DNA of 6,868 bases from an uncultured Flavonifractor sp. (GCA_910585415.1 CAJUDT010000107.1:1-6868), one strand, 5' to 3'. Positions 1-5,913 are shown, numbered from the stretch's first letter. Numbers and translations: made by a program. The notes: generated by a model from the letters alone, not told the origin.

Positions 1-13
1 GTGATACCGACGG

Positions 14-40
14 GAAAGAAAACCCTGACGGTTTTCTTTC
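14..40. repeat. Perfect 11-bp inverted repeat (hairpin)
   Basis: GAAAGAAAACC (14-24) and GGTTTTCTTTC (30-40) are exact reverse complements around a 5-base loop. A second pairing is possible: GGGAAAGA (12-19) matches TCTTTCCC (47-54), which would disrupt the first stem. No gene is visible before it, so it could be the terminator of a gene beyond the left edge (its right arm is T-rich but no clean T tract follows), a leader structure, or part of a repeat. The repeat itself is certain; its role is not. Confidence 0.6.
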
Positions 41-93
41 ACACTATCTTTCCCTTCGAATCCTTTGCTCTAAGCGGTTTTTCGACAGTCTGA

Positions 94-145
94 ATACTAT
101 TTCTTGATAAAAAGATTAAAAAATCGTTTTATCAAGAATTAGTAT
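94..145. repeat. 19-bp near-perfect inverted repeat upstream of the 115-residue gene
   Basis: The arms are 94-112 and 127-145. They pair at 18 of 19 positions; the only mismatch is T100/T139. The 14-base centre contains a further GATT/AATC pairing (114-117 with 122-125) around AAAA, so almost all of 94-145 folds back on itself. It is very AT-rich in an otherwise high-GC window. It lies 28 bases before the ATG at 174. It could be a regulator-binding site, a leader hairpin or a small repeat element. Confidence 0.7.
104..132 (+). promoter_or_regulatory. Possible promoter inside the inverted repeat
   Basis: TTGATA (104-109, 5 of 6 to the sigma-A -35 consensus) is followed after 17 bases by TTTTAT (127-132, 4 of 6 to the -10). 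The predicted start would be near 139, about 35 bases before the ATG. Because the region is palindromic, the same pair also reads on the minus strand, so the match may be a by-product of the repeat. It is the best promoter candidate seen for the gene at 174. Confidence 0.3.
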
Positions 146-173
146 AAGAACGTTTCAAAAAGGAGGAAGTCTC

Positions 174-521
174 ATGCGCTGTGTGGATTTGACCCGGACC
201 GCCCCCGCCCTGGGGGAAGCGGAAGCCCTCCGGGTCCAGAAGCTCACCGGGCACCTGTGGGCCCGGCTCATGGAGCTGGAGGAAGACGGCTTGCGGGTCC
301 TGTCCCCCACGGACCCCAAGGCGGGACGCGGCGAGGTGCGGGTACAGTTCCCCGCCGGGGAGGGCCGTACGGCCGTTCAGCGCCTGGGGGAGCGGTACGG
401 GGTGCGGTGCACCGCCGGTGCTCAGGGTGATGTGTGCTTTGCCCTGGGGCCCGACACCACCTTTGAAGCGCTGGACTATGTACAGGACGCAGTATACCGG
501 TACCTGCTTCAGTCCTCATAA
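174..521 (+). CDS. Small hypothetical protein resembling the class V aminotransferase C-terminal domain
   Basis: This gene encodes 115 residues. AGGAGG at 161-166, seven bases before the ATG, is a very good ribosome binding site and fixes the start. No catalytic motif, signal peptide or membrane segment is visible. The order of elements recalls the small C-terminal domain of class V (cysteine desulfurase-like) aminotransferases: a helix (residues 13-36), a strand and proline turn (LRVLSPTDP, 40-48), a strand (GEVRVQFPAG), a helix (TAVQRLGERYGV, 66-77), a Cys/Gly turn, then a strand and helix resembling the family's 'slg..nt.eeid' ending (CFALGPDTTFEALDYV, 88-103). The larger PLP-binding domain with its lysine is absent, and upstream DNA is non-coding, so this is a stand-alone gene rather than a visible truncation. 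The function is unknown; the fold resemblance is inferred by eye. It is convergent with the hydrogenase operon and shares its terminator. Confidence 0.75.
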   Translation: MRCVDLTRTAPALGEAEALRVQKLTGHLWARLMELEEDGLRVLSPTDPKAGRGEVRVQFPAGEGRTAVQRLGERYGVRCTAGAQGDVCFALGPDTTFEALDYVQDAVYRYLLQSS

Positions 522-535
522 TGCCCCCGGCAGGC

Positions 536-556
536 CTCCTGTTCCTGGAACATGAG
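536..556. repeat. Short palindrome between the small gene and the terminator
   Basis: TGTTCC-T-GGAACA (540-552) is perfectly symmetric. The symmetry continues, after one mismatch on each side (539/553), as CTC (536-538) and GAG (554-556). A one-base centre is too tight for an RNA hairpin, so if it is functional it is more likely a dimer-binding DNA site. It lies in the 3' region of two convergent genes, where an operator would be unexpected, so it may be chance. Confidence 0.35.
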
Positions 557-578
557 AAAACACTCTGAACTGTACAGC

Positions 579-619
579 AAAACAAGAGCGGGAGCCCTAC
601 GCCCCCGCTCTTGTTTTTT
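579..619. terminator. Bidirectional intrinsic terminator
   Basis: A perfect 14-bp stem (AAAACAAGAGCGGG at 579-592 with its complement at 604-617) surrounds an 11-base loop. Six T residues (614-619) follow on the plus strand. On the minus strand the left arm supplies a matching run of four T. It lies 57 bases after the stop of the plus-strand gene and about 10 bases after the TGA of hydA. It can therefore end both convergent transcripts. Confidence 0.92.
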
Positions 620-626
620 AGCTGTA

Positions 627-2387
627 TCAGTCGTCAGTCCGGTATTTTTGCTGCTTGATGTAGGTGCAGTGGAGCAGGTCGTGGGCCTTGTGGCCGCCGG
701 GCTCGCCCAGGTACTCCTTGTACACCGTCTGGACAATGGGATTTTCGTGGCTGCGGCGGTAGGGCATTTCCTCGTCCTGCTTGTACAGCGCCGCCGCACG
801 CAGGGCCTTCAGGTCCACAAAGTTCCGCACGTCCGCGTGCTGGATGGGCTGTCCGCCGCCGTTGACGCACCCGCCGGGACAGGCCATAATCTCGATGAAA
901 TCGAAGTGCAGCTTGCCGCTGCGCACCCCGTCCAGGACCCGCTTGGCGTTGTGGAGCCCCGAGGCCGCGCACACCCGCACCGTCCGGCCGGGGAGCTCAT
1001 AGCTGGCCTCCTTGACGCCCTCCATGCCCCGGACCTCGTGGTACTCCAGGGGGGCCGCGCCCTTGCCGGTGAGCTGCTCCACCACCGTGCGCAGAGCGGC
1101 CTCCATGACGCCGCCGGAGGCCCCGAAGATGGTGGCCGCGCCGGTGGAGACCCCCAGCAGCTCGTCAAACTGCCCGTCGGGCAGGTGGTCGAACAGCAGG
1201 CCCGCCTGGGTAATCATCCGGCCCAGCTCCCGGGTGGTCAGGGACACGTCCACCGGCATACAGCCGTTGGGGAGCCGCTGCTCCTCCCGCTGGACCTCGT
1301 ACTTCTTGGCGGTGCAGGGCATGATGGACACCACAAAGATGTCCTCCGGGTCAATGCCCGCCTTCTCGGCATAGTAGGTCTTGACCAGACTGCCGAACAT
1401 CTGCTGGGGGGAGCGGCAGGTGGACACGTTGGGGAGCATGTCCGGGGCGTGCTGCTCCATGTACCGAATCCAGCCGGGGGAACAGGAGGTAATCAGGGGC
1501 AGCTCCCCGCCGTTCTGGACCCGGTGGAGGAACTCGGTCCCCTCTTCCATGATGGTGAAGTCGGCGGCGGTGTCCACGTCAAAGACCTTGTCAAAGCCCA
1601 GCCGCCGCAGGGCGGAGACCATCTGCCCCTCCACATTGGAGCCCACGGGCATACCGAAGCACTCGCCCAAGGTCACCCGCACCGAGGGGGCGGGGCCCAC
1701 CACCACATGCTTCTTGGGGTCGCTGATGGCGGCCAGGACCTTGGCGGTGTCGTCCCGCTCCTGAAGGGCCCCGGTGGGGCAGGCCACGATGCACTGTCCG
1801 CAGGAGACGCAGTCCACCTCGGCCAGGTCCCGGTCGAAGGCGCAGCCGATGTGGGTGGCAAAGCCCCGGTCGTTGGGGCCGATGACCCCCACCTCCTGGG
1901 TCTTGCGGCACACGGCCACGCACCGGCGGCAGAGCACGCACTTGGAGTTGTCCCGGACCAGATGAAGGGCGGAGTCCTCAATCTGGGGGGGCATGTCGTC
2001 GTTGGCGTAGCGTACCGCGTCAATGTTCAGGTCGCTGGCCAGCTGGCGCAGCTCGCAGTGGGCGTTGCGGGCGCAGGTGAGGCAGTCCATCCGGTGGTTG
2101 GACAGAATGAGCTCCAGGGTCAGCTGGCGGGATTTGCGGACCTTTTCGGTGTTGGTGTACACCTCCATGCCCTCGCTGACCGGGTAGACGCAGGAGGCCA
2201 CCAGGCTCCGGGCCCCCTTGACCTCCACCACGCAGATGCGGCAGGCGCCGATCTCGTTGATGCCCTTGAGGAAGCACAGGGAGGGGATGTTGAAGCCCGC
2301 AGAGCGGGCCGCCTCCAGCACCGTGGTCCCGGCGGGTACGGTGACGGGGATATCGTTGATGTGCAGGGAAACCATCTTCTCGTCCAT
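627..2387 (-). CDS. hydA: [FeFe] hydrogenase catalytic subunit of a HydABC/Hnd-type NAD(P)-linked complex
   Basis: Catalyses reversible H2 formation at the H-cluster in the cytoplasmic hydrogenase complex (HndD in the Desulfovibrio naming). Domains in order: an N-terminal [2Fe-2S] ferredoxin fold (C38, C49, C52, C66); a His-ligated [4Fe-4S] site (H98, C102, C105, C111); two [4Fe-4S] clusters (C150, C153, C156, C160 and C193, C196, C199, C203); the H-cluster domain with L1 TSCSPGW (300-306), L2 MPCTAKKYE (C358) and L3 EIMACPGGCVNGGGQP (C503, C507); and a C-terminal small-subunit-like segment (about 540-580, RSHENP and LLHCTY). At a constant +3 offset to Clostridium pasteurianum CpI, the proton-path residues are E282, E285, S322 and C302. 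L1 is unusual: S303 replaces the second cysteine. The 586 residues match HndD-like enzymes, without the extra C-terminal [2Fe-2S] domain of Thermotoga HydA. AGGAGG (2397-2402), nine bases before the ATG, sets the start. It is the last gene of the operon, 15 bases after hydB. Confidence 0.97.
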   Translation of the reverse strand: MDEKMVSLHINDIPVTVPAGTTVLEAARSAGFNIPSLCFLKGINEIGACRICVVEVKGARSLVASCVYPVSEGMEVYTNTEKVRKSRQLTLELILSNHRMDCLTCARNAHCELRQLASDLNIDAVRYANDDMPPQIEDSALHLVRDNSKCVLCRRCVAVCRKTQEVGVIGPNDRGFATHIGCAFDRDLAEVDCVSCGQCIVACPTGALQERDDTAKVLAAISDPKKHVVVGPAPSVRVTLGECFGMPVGSNVEGQMVSALRRLGFDKVFDVDTAADFTIMEEGTEFLHRVQNGGELPLITSCSPGWIRYMEQHAPDMLPNVSTCRSPQQMFGSLVKTYYAEKAGIDPEDIFVVSIMPCTAKKYEVQREEQRLPNGCMPVDVSLTTRELGRMITQAGLLFDHLPDGQFDELLGVSTGAATIFGASGGVMEAALRTVVEQLTGKGAAPLEYHEVRGMEGVKEASYELPGRTVRVCAASGLHNAKRVLDGVRSGKLHFDFIEIMACPGGCVNGGGQPIQHADVRNFVDLKALRAAALYKQDEEMPYRRSHENPIVQTVYKEYLGEPGGHKAHDLLHCTYIKQQKYRTDD

Positions 2388-2402
2388 GTCTGTTCCCCTC
2401 CT

Positions 2403-4205
2403 TTACTGCTTAATGATGGCGTCAAAGCGGCACTGGTCGATACACGCGCCGCACTTGATGCACTTGGCCTGATTGATGGTGTGGGGGGCCCGGACGGCCC
2501 CCTCGATGGCCCCGGTGGGACAGCCCCGGGCACAGCGGGTACAGCCCTTGCACTTGATGGGGTCCACCACGTAGCGGATGAGGGCCTTGCACACCCCGGC
2601 GGGGCAGCGCTTCTCATACACATGGGCCTCATACTCGTCCCGGAAGTGCTTGAGGGTGGAGAGCACCGGGTTGGGGGCGGTCTGCCCCAGGCCGCACAGG
2701 GCGGACTGCTTGATGTGCTCGCAGAGCTCCTCCAGGGTGTCCAGGTCCTCCGGCTCGCCGTTGCCCTCGCAGATTTTATTCAGCAGGCCCAGCAGGCGCT
2801 TGGTGCCGATGCGGCAGGGGGAGCACTTGCCGCAGGACTCGTCCACAATGAACTCCAGGAAGAATTTGGCGATATCCACCATGCAGTTGTCCTCGTCCAT
2901 GACGATGAGGCCGCCGGAGCCCATCATGGAGCCGATGGCCCCCAGGGACTCGTAGTCAATGGGCGTGTCGATGAGCCCGGCGGGGATGCAGCCGCCGGAG
3001 GGTCCGCCGGTCTGGGCGGCCTTGAACTGCTTGCCGTTGGGCACGCCGCCGCCGATTTCCTCCACCACCGTGCGCAGGGTGGTGCCCATGGGAATCTCCA
3101 CCAGACCGGTGTTGGTAATCTTGCCGCCCAGGGCAAAGACCTTGGTGCCCTTGCTCTTCCCGGTGCCGATGGCGGCGAACTTGTCCGGGCCGTTGTTGAA
3201 AATCCAGGTGATGTTGGCGTAGGTCTCCACATTGTTGAGCAGGGTGGGCCGGTCGAAGAGGCCCTTCACCGCCGGGAAGGGGGGCCGGGTCTTGGGCTCG
3301 CCCCGCATACCCTCGATGGAGCGCATGAGGGCGGTTTCCTCGCCGCACACGAAGGCCCCCGCCCCTAAGCGGAGCTCCAGGTCAAAGTCGAAGCCCGACT
3401 CAAAGATGTTTTTGCCCAACAGGCCGTATTCCTTGGCCTGCCGGATGGCGGTCTCCAGGCGCTTGACCGCGATGGGGTACTCCGCCCGGACGTAGATATA
3501 GCCCTGATGGGCCCCCACCGCGTAGCCCGCGATGGCCATGGCCTCCAAAATGGAGTGGGGGTCCCCCTCCAGCACCGAGCGGTCCATGAACGCGCCGGGG
3601 TCCCCCTCGTCGGCGTTGCAGCAGACGAATTTCACCCCGTCGGGGCTCACCGCGTCGTGGGTGAACTGCCACTTCTGCCCGGTGGGGAAGCCCGCGCCGC
3701 CCCGGCCCCGGAGGCCGCTGGCCTTCACGGCGTCAATGACCTGCTGGGGCGGGATTTGTTCGGTTAAAATTTTGCCCAGGGCGGCATAGCCGTCCACGCC
3801 GATGTACTCGTCAATGCTCTCCGGGTCGATGACGCCGCAGTTGCGCAGGGCGATGCGTTGCTGATGCTTGTAGAACTGGGTGTCGGTGAGGGAGGTCACC
3901 GGGCCGGTTTCCTCGTCGCCCTTGTGGAGCAGGCGCTTGACAATGCGGCCCTTGACAATGTGCTCGGAGACAATCTCCGCCACGTCGTCCACGGTCACGT
4001 GGGTGTAGCAGGCCCCCTCCGGATAGACGGTGACGATGGGCCCCAGGGCGCACAGGCCGAAACAGCCGGTGCGGACCACCTTGGCCTCCTGGTCCATGCC
4101 CTGCTCCAGGAGCTGGCGCTCAAACTCCGCGATAATCCTGGGGCTCTCGGAGGACGAGCAGCCGGTGCCGGTGCAGACCAGGATATGGGAACGAATCATA
4201 TTCAT
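2403..4205 (-). CDS. hydB: NuoF-like NAD(P)H- and FMN-binding subunit of the [FeFe] hydrogenase
   Basis: This is the diaphorase subunit (HndC in the Desulfovibrio naming), where NAD(H) would exchange electrons with FMN and the iron-sulfur chain. Of its 600 residues, 1-95 form a thioredoxin-like [2Fe-2S] domain (C11, C16, C48, C52). Next is the NuoF core: the glycine-rich GLRGRGGAGFPTG segment (164-176), NADEGDPGAF (197-206), GAFVCGEETALMRSIEG (283-299), then an SLBB-like stretch (about 350-430). The NuoF [4Fe-4S] ligands are ESCGKCSPC (C458, C461, C464) and C504. The C-terminus is a 2x[4Fe-4S] ferredoxin (C552, C555, C558, C562; C582, C585, C588, C592). This Trx-NuoF-ferredoxin arrangement is that of known electron-bifurcating HydB proteins; bifurcation here is inferred, not shown. 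GGAGG at 4215-4219 lies nine bases before the chosen ATG; the next ATG (residue 3) would be 15 bases away and less likely. All cluster ligands appear intact. Confidence 0.97.
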   Translation of the reverse strand: MNMIRSHILVCTGTGCSSSESPRIIAEFERQLLEQGMDQEAKVVRTGCFGLCALGPIVTVYPEGACYTHVTVDDVAEIVSEHIVKGRIVKRLLHKGDEETGPVTSLTDTQFYKHQQRIALRNCGVIDPESIDEYIGVDGYAALGKILTEQIPPQQVIDAVKASGLRGRGGAGFPTGQKWQFTHDAVSPDGVKFVCCNADEGDPGAFMDRSVLEGDPHSILEAMAIAGYAVGAHQGYIYVRAEYPIAVKRLETAIRQAKEYGLLGKNIFESGFDFDLELRLGAGAFVCGEETALMRSIEGMRGEPKTRPPFPAVKGLFDRPTLLNNVETYANITWIFNNGPDKFAAIGTGKSKGTKVFALGGKITNTGLVEIPMGTTLRTVVEEIGGGVPNGKQFKAAQTGGPSGGCIPAGLIDTPIDYESLGAIGSMMGSGGLIVMDEDNCMVDIAKFFLEFIVDESCGKCSPCRIGTKRLLGLLNKICEGNGEPEDLDTLEELCEHIKQSALCGLGQTAPNPVLSTLKHFRDEYEAHVYEKRCPAGVCKALIRYVVDPIKCKGCTRCARGCPTGAIEGAVRAPHTINQAKCIKCGACIDQCRFDAIIKQ

Positions 4206-4219
4206 ATGCAGCTCCCTCC

Positions 4220-4588
4220 CTATTCCGCCGCGCCGATGGTGTATTCACTGACCACCCGGCCGTTGACCAGGTGCTCACTGACGATGCCGGGGACTTTTTC
4301 GGGGGTCATGCGCACATAGGTGACCTTCTCCTGACCGGGCACGTAGACCTCCACAATGGGCTCCAGCCGGCAGACCCCGATGCACCCGGTCTGGGCCACC
4401 GAGATGTTCTTCAAATCCCGTTTCTGGACTTCCTCCAGAAAGGCGGTGAGCACCGGCCGGGCTCCGGCGGCGATGCCGCAGGTGGCCATGCCCACCACCA
4501 CGCGGATGCGGCCGTCCCCCGCGTCCCGCAGGTCGATCTGCTTCTGCATCCGGTCCCGGATGGCTTGCAGTTCCGCTAAACTCTTCAT
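4220..4588 (-). CDS. hndB: HndB-like thioredoxin-fold (2Fe-2S)-type hydrogenase accessory subunit
   Basis: This gene encodes 122 residues with an N-terminal helix (1-20), then a thioredoxin-like ferredoxin fold: VVGMATCGIAAGARPV (31-46) and QTGCIGVCRLEPIVEVYVPG (66-85). The second half closely parallels the N-terminal domain of HydB in this operon: TGC-x2-x-C then PIV-V-V, and IVSEHLVNGRVV here against IVSEHIVKGRIV there. The two are therefore probably paralogous modules. Only three cysteines are present (C37, C69, C73). The residue aligned with C11 of HydB is V32, so a standard four-cysteine [2Fe-2S] site cannot form from this chain alone. In Hnd-type operons the equivalent gene sits in this position between the NuoE- and NuoF-like genes, and its protein is treated as an electron-carrier or structural subunit. 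A GAGG ribosome binding site lies seven bases before the ATG. The gap to hydB is 14 bases. Confidence 0.88.
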   Translation of the reverse strand: MKSLAELQAIRDRMQKQIDLRDAGDGRIRVVVGMATCGIAAGARPVLTAFLEEVQKRDLKNISVAQTGCIGVCRLEPIVEVYVPGQEKVTYVRMTPEKVPGIVSEHLVNGRVVSEYTIGAAE

Positions 4589-4609
4589 TCTTACACCTCT
4601 ATTTTCTCG

Positions 4610-5158
4610 TCATGATACGGATGGCTTCAAGGTCCCCTCCTGCTCCTCCAGATATTCCCGAATCCAGAGGACCACCTCCGGCTCGGCCAGGGAGATGCCC
4701 CCGCCCAGCTGGTCCCGCAGGTCCTGGGTATCCAGGGTAAATGCCTGTCCGTCCCGCCGGTGGGTGTACACCAGACGCAGGTCCGGGGCCCCCTGAATGA
4801 GCAGGGAGACGGTGCCCGGCAAATCCCCCAGGGGCGGGCAGTCGATGTGCCCCCCGTCAAAGACGGCCTGGAGCCGGGTGCCCGCGCCCAGAGTGCTGGC
4901 GATGGACAGGCTCCCGCCGGTCAGCTCCGCCGACATCCGCAGCAGGGGGATGCCCAGGCCCATCTTTCGGGTGGTGCGGGTGGTGGTAAAGGGGTCGCTG
5001 ACCTGGGCCAGCAGCTCCGGGGCCATGCCCCGCCCGTCGTCGGCGACGGTGAGGGTGATGGTTTCTCCCGCCTCCGTCAGCTCCAGGTCCAGCCGCCGGG
5101 CCCCGGCGGTGATGGAGTTTTGGGCAATGTCCAGCAGGTGCAGGGAGAGGTCTTTCAT
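4610..5158 (-). CDS. Small HATPase-domain protein of the hydrogenase operon
   Basis: This 182-residue protein starts directly with a GHKL-type ATP-binding domain. It has an N-box (HLLDIAQNS, 7-15, with N14 as the expected Mg ligand), a G1 box DDGRGM (40-45), an F-box DPFTTT (55-60), a G2 box GLGIPL (67-72) and a G3 GAGT (91-94). No sensor, membrane segment or His-containing dimerisation domain precedes it, so it is not a normal sensor histidine kinase. Residues 100-182 form an extra C-terminal region I do not recognise. It has the look of a small alpha/beta domain (VSLLIQGAPDLRLVYTH, then acidic helices). HATPase genes of this kind recur in clostridial hyd operons, but I know of no established role; regulation of the complex or its expression, or assembly, are guesses. 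It lies 17 bases after hydC and 21 before hndB, with two GGAGG sequences 5 and 9 bases before the ATG. Confidence 0.9.
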   Translation of the reverse strand: MKDLSLHLLDIAQNSITAGARRLDLELTEAGETITLTVADDGRGMAPELLAQVSDPFTTTRTTRKMGLGIPLLRMSAELTGGSLSIASTLGAGTRLQAVFDGGHIDCPPLGDLPGTVSLLIQGAPDLRLVYTHRRDGQAFTLDTQDLRDQLGGGISLAEPEVVLWIREYLEEQEGTLKPSVS

Positions 5159-5175
5159 AGGCGCCTCCCTCCGGC

Positions 5176-5670
5176 TTACCGGTAGTTGTCCAAAATGGGC
5201 CCCACCTGGTCGGGGGTGAGCCGGCCGTAAACGTCGTTGTTAATCATCATCACCGGGGCCAGGCCGCAGGCGCCCACGCAGCGGCAGGAGTCCAGGGAGA
5301 ACTTCCCGTCGGGGGTGATGGCGCCGGGGGCGACGCCCAGCTTCTGTTCCACCGCGCTGAGGACGGCGGCGGCTCCCTTGACGTAGCAGGCGGTGCCCAG
5401 GCACACGGAAATCTGATACTTCCCCTTGGGGTTCATGGTGAACTGGGCGTAGAAGGAGGCCACCCCGTACACCTCGGACAGGGGGACCTCCAATCCCTCG
5501 GCCACCATAATCTGTACTTCCTCGGGCAGGTATCCGAAAATCTCCTGAGCGGCCTGGAGCACCGGCATGGTGGCCCCTGGCTGGCCCTTGTGGGCTTCGA
5601 TGACCTGCCGCAGCCGCTCCTCCTGCTCGGGAGTGCCCCGGTAGGCAATGACGCTTTTGCAGTTGGGCAT
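5176..5670 (-). CDS. hydC: NuoE-like [2Fe-2S] subunit of the [FeFe] hydrogenase
   Basis: This is the 24-kDa complex I homologue (HndA in the Desulfovibrio naming), 164 residues, a usual length for the family. Residues about 13-80 form the N-terminal helical bundle, including MPVLQAAQEIFGYLPEE and VYGVASFYAQF, typical of NuoE. Residues about 85-164 form the thioredoxin-like ferredoxin domain, with ligands C90 and C95 (C-x4-C) and C131 and C135 (C-x3-C). C129 is an extra nearby cysteine. The subunit is expected to sit against HydB and carry one [2Fe-2S] cluster on the flavin side of the chain. It is the first gene of the operon. AAGGAAGG eight bases before the ATG supports the start. A sigma-A-like promoter lies about 50 bases upstream of the ATG, and a Rex-like site and extended -10 lie farther up. 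Confidence 0.96.
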   Translation of the reverse strand: MPNCKSVIAYRGTPEQEERLRQVIEAHKGQPGATMPVLQAAQEIFGYLPEEVQIMVAEGLEVPLSEVYGVASFYAQFTMNPKGKYQISVCLGTACYVKGAAAVLSAVEQKLGVAPGAITPDGKFSLDSCRCVGACGLAPVMMINNDVYGRLTPDQVGPILDNYR

Positions 5671-5723
5671 GGATTCAACCTTCCTTTCTGAACTAGAATT
5701 GCGGGTTTAGTTTCGCTTCTCTT

Positions 5724-5751
5724 ATTATAGTCTGTGGGCGAAAAATGTAAA
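5724..5751 (-). promoter_or_regulatory. Promoter P1 of the hydrogenase operon
   Basis: On the minus strand TTTACA (5746-5751, 5 of 6 to consensus) is followed after 16 bases by TATAAT (5724-5729, 6 of 6). The start would be near 5717, giving a leader of about 47 bases before the hydC ATG at 5670. It is the closest good sigma-A-type match to the operon. Confidence 0.65.
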
Positions 5752-5753
5752 TG

Positions 5754-5778
5754 GTTTTTGCCCCGTCAAGATAAAAAC
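5754..5778. repeat. Inverted repeat just upstream of the P1 -35
   Basis: GTTTTT (5754-5759) and AAAAAC (5773-5778) are reverse complements, 13 bases apart, with G-T pairs possible on both sides. It ends three bases upstream of the P1 -35 hexamer, where an activator or repressor could bind. It is short and A/T-rich, so chance is a real alternative. Confidence 0.35.
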
Positions 5779-5796
5779 TGTGTGGTATATTTAACA

Positions 5797-5820
5797 CTCT
5801 TTCCCGTATAAAAGAAAGAG
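5797..5820. repeat. 7-bp hairpin in the hyd upstream region
   Basis: CTCTTTC (5797-5803) pairs with GAAAGAG (5814-5820) around a 10-base loop. On the minus strand no T tract follows, so it is a poor terminator for the PHP gene ending at 5914. If transcription starts at the distal promoter, it would lie in the long hydC leader. No better terminator is visible in 5671-5913. Confidence 0.4.
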
Positions 5821-5836
5821 AGGCACCCATACAACA

Positions 5837-5854
5837 TTGTTAAAATTTTGACGA
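5837..5854. promoter_or_regulatory. Rex-like redox operator
   Basis: TTGTTAAAATTTTGACGA matches the clostridial Rex consensus TTGTTAA-N4-TTAACAA at 12 of 14 defined positions. The left half-site is perfect and the right has two changes (at 5850 and 5853). Rex is an NADH/NAD+-sensing repressor known to control hydrogenase and fermentation genes in Clostridia. The site overlaps the predicted start of the extended -10 promoter next to it, the expected place for repression. No rex gene is in the window, so the link is inferred. Confidence 0.5.
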
Positions 5855-5855
5855 T

Positions 5856-5864
5856 ACTATACCA
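5856..5864 (-). promoter_or_regulatory. Possible distal extended -10 promoter (P2)
   Basis: The minus strand reads TGGTATAGT, an extended -10 (TGn followed by a hexamer 5 of 6 to TATAAT), which can work without a good -35. The start would fall near 5849, inside the Rex-like palindrome, giving a leader of about 180 bases to hydC. A TTTACA at 5884-5889 lies 22 bases upstream of this hexamer (17 bases from the weaker TATGGT at 5861-5866). Confidence 0.4.
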
Positions 5865-5913
5865 TACCATAGACGGCCCCCCTTGTAAAGAGGAAAATGG
5901 AGGCTGCTTCCGG

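Noticed and set aside
1..173. Possible tRNA, small RNA or CRISPR repeat in the left non-coding region
   Set aside because: There is no cloverleaf, no regularly spaced direct repeats and no clear promoter-terminator pair; only the two inverted repeats reported could be supported.
552..3368. 938-codon open frame on the plus strand, antisense to hydA and part of hydB
   Set aside because: It is a shadow of high-GC third-position bias in the hyd genes. The translation is Gly/His/Val/Leu-rich low-complexity sequence, it starts before the terminator hairpin, and it has no ribosome binding site. The opposite strand encodes clear cluster-binding proteins.
5691..5712. AACTA/TAGTT inverted pair in the short hydC leader
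   Set aside because: Five pairs with a 12-base loop are too weak to claim as a riboswitch, attenuator or terminator.
5780..5797. Second possible Rex half-site pair (GTGTGG...TAACAC)
   Set aside because: Only the right half resembles the consensus; the left half matches 3 of 6, clearly weaker than the site at 5837-5854.
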